A DNA stretch of 53,040 nucleotides from an uncultured Collinsella sp. GTDB taxonomy: Bacteria > Actinomycetota > Coriobacteriia > Coriobacteriales > Coriobacteriaceae. Shown in pieces: positions 33,557 to 40,140 of the stretch (its first letter is position 1; every line of letters starts with the position of its first letter). The DNA is taken from positions 1 through 53,040 of the forward strand of contig CABQAK010000009.1 in assembly GCA_902462065.1 (NCBI GenBank). The letters run 5' to 3'. The position numbers and the translations under genes are program-made. A model generated the notes under the pieces. That model was not told the DNA's origin. It saw nothing but the letters and a program-made list of their open reading frames with translations, and did no database searches.

Positions 33557-33946
33557 ATGGGTAAGACTTTCAGCTTTGTCTCCGGCGCACTTTTTGGTGC
33601 CGCTGCCGGCGCTATTGTCGGCGTTGCTCTGGCCCCGCGTTCGGGCGCCGAGACCCGCGCCATGGCTGCCGATATCGCCAACGACGCCTGGGACAATATG
33701 CGCGACACCTACGAGCACAGCGCCGAGGAGGCCCGTGCTGCGGTGAATGACTTTGGCCCGATGGTCGACGCCAAGACCGACGACCTGCGCGCCAAGGTCG
33801 ACCTTGCCCGCGAGCGCATGGACCAGCTGCGCGAGCAGCTCAACGACGCCATTTCGGGCGGCAACGTGACGCCTGCCGCCGACGTCGTGGTCGAGAACGC
33901 CGTCGAGGCTGATACCGAGGCTGCGGAGCCCTCGACCGAGGCATAA
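33557..33946 (+). CDS. YtxH domain protein
   Basis: 129 residues. One glycine/alanine-rich N-terminal helix (SGALFGAAAGAIVGVALAPRSG), the YtxH signature, is followed by a charged helical region (about 40-100) and an acidic tail. Such small membrane-tethered proteins are linked to general stress or the cell envelope, without a known activity. GGAGAGG lies seven bases before ATG 33557; the upstream open frame is not used. Its stop overlaps the next start (TAATG). Confidence 0.85.
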   Translation: MGKTFSFVSGALFGAAAGAIVGVALAPRSGAETRAMAADIANDAWDNMRDTYEHSAEEARAAVNDFGPMVDAKTDDLRAKVDLARERMDQLREQLNDAISGGNVTPAADVVVENAVEADTEAAEPSTEA

Positions 33947-34701
33947 TGCGCGCCGGGGATTTTGTCGGCGCCAAGATCTATCGCAAGCCTACCGAGGACA
34001 AGCGCACCAAAAAGGACGGCACACCGCGCAGCCCTAAAAAGCTCGGAAAGATTCACTTTCCGGTCTTTACCCCGGGCGGTACGCGCGTGGTCGGCTTTAT
34101 GGTCCGCCAGTCCGATATCGCGGGCATGATCGAGCGTCCCGACCGATTCGTAGCGCTCGACGCCATTGGTGTCTACGAGGGCGCCATTGCGGTCGATGAC
34201 GTCAAGGACACGTACGATTCCGCCGCCGCTAAGCGCCTCGACATCAACTTGGACGATTGCATCATCTGGGTCGGTATGGACGTGCGCACGGAATCGGGCG
34301 ACGTCGTGGGCTATTGCTCGGACGTTGAGTTCAAGCCACGCTCGGGCATCGTGCAGGCATTCTATGTGACCGCCGGTGCTGCTTCGAGTGTTTTGGTTGG
34401 TGACACGCAGGTGCCGCCGACGATGCTGCGCGGCTACGAGAACGGTGCGATGGTCGTCTCGGACGAGGTCAAGTCGCTCGGGTATTCGGGCGGTGCGGCC
34501 GCCAAGGCCGCCGAGGCCAGCGTCGTGGTGGGCGACAAGGTCAAAAAGGGTGCCAAGGTACTCGACGACAAGGGATCGGTTGCCGTGGACAAGGGCAGTC
34601 GCGCACTGGGCAAGCAGCTCGGCAAGACGCGCGGCATGTTCAAGGCCTTTAAGGACGAATACCAAAAGGCGAGCGGAGGCTCGTCAAAAGCTACAAAATA
34701 G
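33946..34701 (+). CDS. PRC-barrel domain protein
   Basis: 251 residues. Two beta-barrel-like segments, about 28-95 (KIHFPVFTPGGTRVVGFMV) and about 105-160 (WVGMDVRTESGDVVGYCSDV), fit tandem PRC barrels. The C-terminal part (180-251) is Lys/Ala-rich and helical. PRC barrels bind other proteins or RNA in ribosome maturation and photosynthesis, but this member's partner is unknown. The start codon overlaps the stop of the YtxH gene, so the two products are probably made in a fixed ratio. A related PRC-like fold opens the MgtE-like protein at 36.5 kb. Confidence 0.75.
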   Translation: MRAGDFVGAKIYRKPTEDKRTKKDGTPRSPKKLGKIHFPVFTPGGTRVVGFMVRQSDIAGMIERPDRFVALDAIGVYEGAIAVDDVKDTYDSAAAKRLDINLDDCIIWVGMDVRTESGDVVGYCSDVEFKPRSGIVQAFYVTAGAASSVLVGDTQVPPTMLRGYENGAMVVSDEVKSLGYSGGAAAKAAEASVVVGDKVKKGAKVLDDKGSVAVDKGSRALGKQLGKTRGMFKAFKDEYQKASGGSSKATK

Positions 34702-34722
34702 CGACGTACCAAATGATGGGAG

Positions 34723-34752
34723 GCAAGCCGGAGACCTGTTGCTCCGGCTTGC
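34723..34752 (+). terminator. Hairpin after the PRC-barrel gene
   Basis: A perfect 11-bp stem GCAAGCCGGAG/CTCCGGCTTGC with an eight-base loop. It is followed by TGTGTTTA, a weak U-tract. Confidence 0.6.
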
Positions 34753-34773
34753 TGTGTTTATGGGGGAGGGCAC

Positions 34774-36180
34774 ATGCACCAAAACGGATCCAACTTAAAC
34801 GGGCGTTCGGGTGCGCATCCGACAGCGCGCCGCGACCTGGGGCAGCTGCCCAGCGGTCAGCGCCGCCGTCACCGTAAGCCCGGCGCGATGTATCTCAACC
34901 ATAGCCGCGGCTTTAGCGATCGCAGCGCGCGCATCGGCAACAGCCGCACACCCCGTCGTTCGTCTCGCCTGCCCTATGCGCTGATCGCCGTGGGTTGCGC
35001 GCTCGTGCTGTTTATCGCTGCCGTCGTGGGCTACGTCAACCGCAGCGTGGACGTGGAGCTCAACGGCCAGAAGACCGCGGTGCGCGTGGGCTCTACGCTG
35101 CAGAATCTCATCGACGAACAGGATTTGACTGACACCTACGACGCAGGCGACCTGCTAGCCGTCGATGACAGCGTGCTCAAGCGCCATGGGGGCGAAAAGC
35201 TGTCGGTGAAGGTCGACGGCAGGCGCGTGAAGCAGGGCAAATGGGATAGCCGCGAACTTGAGGGCGGCGAGAAGGTGACGGTCAAGGATGGCCGTAACAC
35301 TTACGAGAAGCACGAGGTTCAGGCTACGGTTATCGAGCCCAAGCTCAAGGTCGAGGGCACGGGCGCTATCGAGTATGTGCAGACATGGGGTGTCCAGGGC
35401 CGATCCGAGGTGTGGGTTGGTGAGCGGTCAGGCAAGACGCAAGACCGCGGCGAGGTTGTGCCCGCCACCGATTGCGTTGTTGCGTGCGCCAGCGTGGCGC
35501 CCAAGGGCAACAAAAAGTACGTGGCGCTGACGTTTGACGAGGGTCCGAGCGGCGCCACCAAACAGATCTTGCAGGTGCTCAAGGAAAAGGGCGTCACCGC
35601 GACGTTCTTCCTTTCGGGCGATGCGGCCGAGGCCTCGCCTGCCACGGCCAAGGCGATTGTCGACGCCGGGTGCGAGATCGGATCCAACAGCTACAGCGAC
35701 GATTCGCTCAAGGGTCAGGACCGTGAGGCGGTGCGCGAACAGATCACGAAAGGCACCGATGCGATTAAGTCGGCGACCGGCGTGAAGACGATGCTGCTGC
35801 GTGCTCCCTACGCTGCCTTTGACGAGCAAAACTGGATTGATGCGATGGACCTGGTCTCCGCCGTGGTCTCGTGGAATATCGACTCGGGCGACTGGCTGCT
35901 AAACGGTGCCGACGAACAGGTCTCGACGGTGCTCGATTCGGTGACGCCGGGCAATATCGTGCTGCTCACCGATAGAGACGAATGCGCCGAGCAGACACTC
36001 GAGGCGCTGCCGCAGATTATCGACGGCCTCATTGCCGACGGCTACAAGATCGTGACGCTCAGCGACCTGGTCAAGACGGACACGTCGCTGAGCAAAAAGC
36101 TCACCTCGCTGACGAAGGTCACCATGCCCAAGGACGCCGTGTTCCCCCAACTTGCCGAGGACGACGACACCACAGAGTAG
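34774..36180 (+). CDS. NodB-fold polysaccharide deacetylase homologue, probably inactive
   Basis: 468 residues. A basic cytoplasmic N-terminus and one helix (about 69-90) precede a beta-rich domain of the DUF348/ubiquitin-like kind (about 92-150), then a NodB/CE4 domain (about 247-440). In place of the canonical TFDDGP it has TFD255-E256-GP. The metal-binding HxxxH is N305-SYS-D309, and the late LLHD motif reads LLTD. The RxPY (LRAPY) and DxxDW (IDSGDW) motifs remain. The zinc triad Asp-His-His thus becomes Glu-Asn-Asp, so deacetylase activity is doubtful. A binding or regulatory role in the cell wall is possible. GGGGGAGG lies upstream of the ATG. Confidence 0.85.
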   Translation: MHQNGSNLNGRSGAHPTARRDLGQLPSGQRRRHRKPGAMYLNHSRGFSDRSARIGNSRTPRRSSRLPYALIAVGCALVLFIAAVVGYVNRSVDVELNGQKTAVRVGSTLQNLIDEQDLTDTYDAGDLLAVDDSVLKRHGGEKLSVKVDGRRVKQGKWDSRELEGGEKVTVKDGRNTYEKHEVQATVIEPKLKVEGTGAIEYVQTWGVQGRSEVWVGERSGKTQDRGEVVPATDCVVACASVAPKGNKKYVALTFDEGPSGATKQILQVLKEKGVTATFFLSGDAAEASPATAKAIVDAGCEIGSNSYSDDSLKGQDREAVREQITKGTDAIKSATGVKTMLLRAPYAAFDEQNWIDAMDLVSAVVSWNIDSGDWLLNGADEQVSTVLDSVTPGNIVLLTDRDECAEQTLEALPQIIDGLIADGYKIVTLSDLVKTDTSLSKKLTSLTKVTMPKDAVFPQLAEDDDTTE

Positions 36181-36217
36181 TCATTGGGTAGTCATTTAGG
36201 AACGTCCCCAATGACTA
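36178..36217. repeat. 11-bp inverted repeat overlapping the deacetylase stop codon
   Basis: TAGTCATTGGG (36178-36188) and CCCAATGACTA (36207-36217) are exact complements. The first three bases are the stop codon of the preceding gene. The GTCCCCAATGACT sequence belongs to the same family as the units at 27.6-27.8 kb. It may act as a transcript end. Confidence 0.6.
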
Positions 36218-36315
36218 TGTCACGGATGCGTCAGCGTTTGGTATGCCTGCAATGTGCAGCGCATAAATTCGATGCCGCAGGGCGATGCTGATGCTATAGT
36301 TACTGCGGTTAATGA

Positions 36316-36403
36316 GGGTCAAGAGAAAGGTTACAGGTGAAATCCAAACCTCGACCATACAGTCGATGACCCCATGCAGGTGCTTTTTGCGCATGCACGG
36401 GGT
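36316..36403 (+). ncRNA. Candidate switch-like structured leader of the Mg2+ module
   Basis: The 5' region can fold as a three-way junction: P1 GGGTCA (36316-36321) with TGACCC (36367-36372); P2 AGGTT (36328-36332) with AACCT (36347-36351), enclosing ACAGGTGAAATCCA; P3 CGAC (36352-36355) with GTCG (36362-36365). The 3' strand of P1 is also the start of an alternative 10-bp helix, ACCCCATGCA (36369-36378) with TGCACGGGGT (36394-36403), so the two folds exclude each other. GGTGAAATCC recalls a conserved loop of cobalamin riboswitches, but the rest does not match, and no M-box features are seen. Found by eye only. Confidence 0.4.
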
Positions 36404-36492
36404 GTAAGCGTCGAGCGGCGTGCCGCCCGCGCATGCGTATACATATCCAGAAGCCCCCGGACGTCGCACATGCGGCCGCGTTCGGAGGAATA

Positions 36493-36525
36493 ATGATGGG
36501 GAGCACCATTGAATTATCTGAGTGA
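36493..36525 (+). CDS. Possible 10-codon leader ORF overlapping the mgtE-like start
   Basis: ATG at 36493 follows GGAGG (36484-36488) and encodes MMGSTIELSE before a TGA at 36523-36525. It overlaps the TTG start at 36509 in another frame and stops one base before an in-frame ATG at 36527 of the main gene. It could couple or attenuate translation, or be chance. Confidence 0.25.
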   Translation: MMGSTIELSE

Positions 36526-38353
36526 GATGCTCAAATTGCCGGTCTTGGACGTCGATGGAGAAAAGCTCGGCGTGGTGAACGATTTTGGTATTGCTACCGG
36601 CGAAGTTTTTCCGCACGTGACGTCGCTCGCGTTCCGCGGTCCCGGCAAGACGCCGTTTATGATCAGCTGGCGCAAATGGGTCGACCGTATCGACGAGACG
36701 GGTGTACACCTTAAGACGTCGGCCACCGAAATCCGTTTTTCGTACCTGCAGCCGACCGAACTCTTGCTTGCCCGCGACGTGCTCAACAAGCAGATTGTCG
36801 ACACGCAGGGCATGAAAGTCGTGCGCGTAAACGACATCAAGTTTTCCATGTCGGGCGAAAATCAGCTGCGCCTGCTGGGCGCCGAAGTGGGCGCCCGCGG
36901 TCTGCTACGCGCGATCAGCCCCGCACTCGAGCATATCGTCGAAGGCTTTATGAAGCACCTGGGCAAGCCGCTCAGTGAGGACATCATCGCTTGGTCCTAC
37001 ATGGACCTGCTCGATCGCTCGACCAAGAACATTCAACTCTCGGTGTCGCATAAGACGCTCGGCGAGCTGCACCCTGCCGACATCGCCGACATTATCGAGC
37101 AGCTCGACCCGCGCCTGCGTGCGCAGGTGTTTGCACAGCTCGATACTGCCCAGGCCGCCGAGGCCATCTCGGAGTTCGATGACGACGAGCTTATGACCGA
37201 GATGCTCGAGGGCCTGTCCGACACGGACGCATCGTCGATGCTGGCCATGATGGACCCGGACGACGCCGCCGACCTGATCGACGAGCTCGATTACGAGAAG
37301 GCCGAGAAGCTCCTGCGCCTGATGGGCGTCAAGGAGGAGAAGGCGATTCGTAACCTGCTGGGCTATGAGGACAACACCGCCGGCCGCATCATGACCTCGG
37401 AGTTTGTCTCGCTGCCCGCCACGGCGACGGTCGGCGATGCCATCGAGGCGATTCGCAAACTCGACGAGGACTTTGAGAGCGTCTACTACGTCTATACCGA
37501 GGATCCGAGCGGCATGCTCACCGGCGTGCTCTCGCTGCGCACGTTGATCGTGGCCGACCGCGATGCCACGCTGGGCCAGCTCGCCTATCGCGACCTGGTC
37601 TACGTGTCGCCCGACGAGGACCAGGAAGACGTGACGGACGAGATGACCAAGTACGACCTGGTTGCCATCCCTGTCTGCGACGAGAACCGTCATATCCTGG
37701 GCATCGTGACCTTCGACGACGCCATGGACGTTATCGCCGAGGAGCATCAGGAGGACCTGCAGATCGCCGGTGTCGGCTCGGGCGATAGCGCGTCGGACGA
37801 CTCGACGAACGTGCTCAGCTGGTTTGTGCATCGCCAGTACTGGGTTGTCGTGTGGGGCATTGCCTCGTGCATCATGGCAACGGTGCTGGGGACGGCGCTC
37901 GGCTCCGCGCATCTGGTGGTGTTCCCCATGTGCGCCATGCCGCTCGTGCTGCTTGCTGCCTCGCGCATGGTGTCGTTCGTCAAGAACTACTTCTTGGAGT
38001 ATGACGGTCACGACGACGAGCCCAAGCCGTATCTGGGGTTCTTCTTCCAGAGCACGGGCATGGGCCTGATTCTGTCACTCGTGACCTACCTGTGCGCCCA
38101 GCTGGTGCGCACCGCTGCGTTCCCCGATGCGCCCATGTTTGAGGAGCAACTCTTTACCGGGTGCTTTAATATCGCTGCCATCATTTGCCTGGTTGGCAAC
38201 ATGAGCGCCGTGATTTACCTGATGGTGCTGTTCTGGCGTGACGAGCATGACCTCAACACGTCGGGCACCGCCATGAACGTTATTGCCGTCATGATCTCGT
38301 GCGTAGCGTACTGCGCCGCTGCGGTGCTGCTCACCATGTCGGTCATGGGTTAG
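36509..38353 (+). CDS. MgtE-N/CBS-domain membrane protein, partner of the SLC11 transporter
   Basis: 614 residues. An N-terminal PRC-barrel-like part (about 10-85, LPVLDVDGEKLGVVNDFG) is followed by a helical MgtE intracellular domain (about 175-290, with LHPADIADIIEQLDPR and LDYEKAEKLLRLM). Two CBS domains (about 290-420) start at TAGRIMTSEFVSLPATATVGD. The C-terminal hydrophobic part (about 440-614, five helices) lacks the GGNAGTQ motif of MgtE channels, so it is not a standard MgtE. By domain content it should sense Mg2+. The SLC11 transporter gene follows nine bases later. The start is TTG 36509 (GGGGAG five bases upstream); ATG 36527 is the alternative. Confidence 0.82.
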   Translation: MNYLSEMLKLPVLDVDGEKLGVVNDFGIATGEVFPHVTSLAFRGPGKTPFMISWRKWVDRIDETGVHLKTSATEIRFSYLQPTELLLARDVLNKQIVDTQGMKVVRVNDIKFSMSGENQLRLLGAEVGARGLLRAISPALEHIVEGFMKHLGKPLSEDIIAWSYMDLLDRSTKNIQLSVSHKTLGELHPADIADIIEQLDPRLRAQVFAQLDTAQAAEAISEFDDDELMTEMLEGLSDTDASSMLAMMDPDDAADLIDELDYEKAEKLLRLMGVKEEKAIRNLLGYEDNTAGRIMTSEFVSLPATATVGDAIEAIRKLDEDFESVYYVYTEDPSGMLTGVLSLRTLIVADRDATLGQLAYRDLVYVSPDEDQEDVTDEMTKYDLVAIPVCDENRHILGIVTFDDAMDVIAEEHQEDLQIAGVGSGDSASDDSTNVLSWFVHRQYWVVVWGIASCIMATVLGTALGSAHLVVFPMCAMPLVLLAASRMVSFVKNYFLEYDGHDDEPKPYLGFFFQSTGMGLILSLVTYLCAQLVRTAAFPDAPMFEEQLFTGCFNIAAIICLVGNMSAVIYLMVLFWRDEHDLNTSGTAMNVIAVMISCVAYCAAAVLLTMSVMG

Positions 38354-38361
38354 GTGGTCGC

Positions 38362-39624
38362 GTGCAAAATACCAAGCAAAAGTCGGGCACCAAGCAAAAG
38401 TTGACCATCGCGGCCATCTTTGGCGCTATGGGTCCCGGTCTGCTGGCGGCGCTTTCGGGCAATGACGCCGGCGGCATTGCAACGTATTCCAGCGCGGGCG
38501 CCAGCTATGGCTACAAGATGCTCTGGATGCTTCCCGTCATGACTGTGCTGCTTATCGTGACGCAGGAGACCGCGGCGCGCTGCGGATGCGTCACGGGTAA
38601 GGGCCTGGCCTCGCTCATCCGTGAGCGCTTTGGCGTGCGCAGGAGCGTGCTGGCCATGGCGGCGCTGTTGATTGCCAACACGGCGGTGACCATCTCGGAG
38701 TTCGCGGGTATCGCGAGTGGCCTTGCTCTGTTTGGCGTTCCGGCGAGCATCTCGGTGCCGCTCGTGGCGCTGCTGGTGTGGATGCTTACCATGTCGGGCA
38801 GTTTTCAGCGCATCGAGAAGATTTTGCTGCTGGTAAGCTGCGTGTTCGTGACCTACATCGTCGCCGCGTTTATGGCCGGCCCCAACTGGGGCGAGGTCGC
38901 GGTCGACTTGGTCGTCCCCAATATTCAGAACGATCCCAGCTACGTGTCGCTCGTGGTCGCAACAATCGGTACCACCATCGCACCGTGGATGATCTTCTTG
39001 GCGCAGAACAACGTGGTCGATAAGAACGCGGGCGAGGACGATATCGTGCTGCAGCGCATCGATACCGTGAGCGGCTCGCTTGCCGCCGATGTCATTGCCG
39101 GCTTTATTATCATCACGACCGGTACGGTGTTGTTCCCGGCGGGTATTCAGATAAGCGATGCTGCCGATGCTGCCCGCGCGCTGGAGCCTATTGCGGGTCA
39201 GTGGTCCACGGTACTGTTTGCCTCGGGCCTGGTCGCGGCGAGCTTCTTGGCCGCCTGCGTGCTGCCGGGCGTTACGTCGAGCGCTATCTGCGAGGCATTT
39301 GGCTGGGAGCGCGGTGCTGACCGCAGCTGGGACGAGGCCCCGGTCTATCGCGGCATCATTACGGCCATCATCGGTATCTCTGCCGTGCTGGTGCTTATGC
39401 CCGGCGTCGATCTGTTCCAGATTATGATGACCTCGCAGGTCATCAATGGCGTGCTACTGCCCGTGGTTCTGGTGTTCCAGGTGGTTATCGCCGCTGACCG
39501 TCACATTATGGGCACTAACCGCAACGGCCGCGTGTGGAACGTGCTCACTTGGGCGACTATCGGTGTGATTACGGTGCTCACGGTCGTCATGTTTGTTCTG
39601 CAGGCGATGGGTTACAGCGCTTAG
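38362..39624 (+). CDS. SLC11/NRAMP-family transporter of the Mg2+-transporting (NRMT) type
   Basis: 420 residues, 11 membrane helices. The family start GAMGPGLLAALSGNDAGGIATYSSAGA carries the TM1 aspartate D35, but the canonical DPGN is D35-A-G-G38. In TM6 the metal-binding MPH is A207-P208-W209. Loss of the soft methionine ligand together with an altered TM1 is the mark of NRMTs, SLC11 proteins described in Eggerthella lenta that carry Mg2+ (and Mn2+) rather than only transition metals. The GTG start at 38362 has AGGTGG four bases upstream. Co-transcribed with the MgtE-N/CBS protein, which makes Mg2+ uptake the likely role. Confidence 0.85.
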   Translation: MQNTKQKSGTKQKLTIAAIFGAMGPGLLAALSGNDAGGIATYSSAGASYGYKMLWMLPVMTVLLIVTQETAARCGCVTGKGLASLIRERFGVRRSVLAMAALLIANTAVTISEFAGIASGLALFGVPASISVPLVALLVWMLTMSGSFQRIEKILLLVSCVFVTYIVAAFMAGPNWGEVAVDLVVPNIQNDPSYVSLVVATIGTTIAPWMIFLAQNNVVDKNAGEDDIVLQRIDTVSGSLAADVIAGFIIITTGTVLFPAGIQISDAADAARALEPIAGQWSTVLFASGLVAASFLAACVLPGVTSSAICEAFGWERGADRSWDEAPVYRGIITAIIGISAVLVLMPGVDLFQIMMTSQVINGVLLPVVLVFQVVIAADRHIMGTNRNGRVWNVLTWATIGVITVLTVVMFVLQAMGYSA

Positions 39625-39642
39625 CGCCTCTTTTGGACTCCA

Positions 39643-39678
39643 AACAGGCCGCCGCCATGGGCTGCGACCTGTTTTTTT
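39643..39678 (+). terminator. Terminator of the Mg2+ module
   Basis: Stem AACAGG (39643-39648) / CCTGTT (39668-39673) with an inner CGC/GCG, ending in a run of seven T. Confidence 0.8.
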
Positions 39679-39707
39679 GCCTGCTGTAGGGTGTTAGCTA
39701 TATGGCA

Positions 39708-39935
39708 GTGGGCAAAAAATGCCAAATATGAGTACTGTTGCTAAGTGAATAGCATTTACATCCAAGAAGATAATGAACATAAACTATAGTATGTTCATTA
39801 AAATTGGTTCCAATACGCCTTAAACCAGTCAGGTTGGCTGCTTTAGGGGTTGTAGGAGACGCTCAGACGTCATTTTGGGTGGTTTTGCCTGTTACTAAAA
39901 TGGTAACACTACTCATATTTGCCTTTTTTGTCCAC
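39708..39935. mobile_element. AT-rich 228-bp element with terminal inverted repeats (MITE-like)
   Basis: Ends of 31-32 bases are inverted repeats: left 39708-39739 starts GTGGGCAAAAAA, right 39905-39935 ends TTTTTTGTCCAC, and both contain CAAATATGAGTA. They differ at about four positions. Inside lie a perfect 10-bp hairpin AATGAACATA/TATGTTCATT (39772-39799) and TGTTAC/GTAACA near the right end. It codes for nothing convincing and is much lower in GC than its surroundings. No target duplication is obvious. The remaining gene-free sequence to 40140 holds only the hairpin at 40080. Confidence 0.6.
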
Positions 39936-40079
39936 AGACCTTTGAGGTTGCGGCGAAAAGGGCTTGTTTTGATTGTTTGGGGCAGGCGCGAGGCGCGGAA
40001 ACGATGTCTGGAACGGCGGAGCGGCTTGGAATTCATCCGTAGAGGTCTTCATTGGCTGCGCCAGGAGTGTCCCTAACTG

Positions 40080-40117
40080 CCGGAGGGGGTGTCTGCCGTA
40101 GCAGACACCCCCTCCGG
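40080..40117. terminator. Perfect 17-bp hairpin downstream of the OatA-like gene
   Basis: CCGGAGGGGGTGTCTGC (40080-40096), loop CGTA, then its exact complement (40101-40117). It lies 23 bases past the minus-strand acetyltransferase stop, with no T-run. Probably a transcript 3' end or a repeat remnant. Confidence 0.6.
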
Positions 40118-40140
40118 ATGTGGGAAGTTTACGCTGCAGG

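Noticed and set aside
36181..36508. M-box (ykoK) magnesium riboswitch
   Set aside because: The conserved M-box segments were not found; only a different three-way junction can be drawn.
39804..40076. 90-codon ORF in the AT-rich gap
   Set aside because: Runs out of the inverted-repeat element into unrelated sequence, has no ribosome site and a biased Arg/Leu composition.
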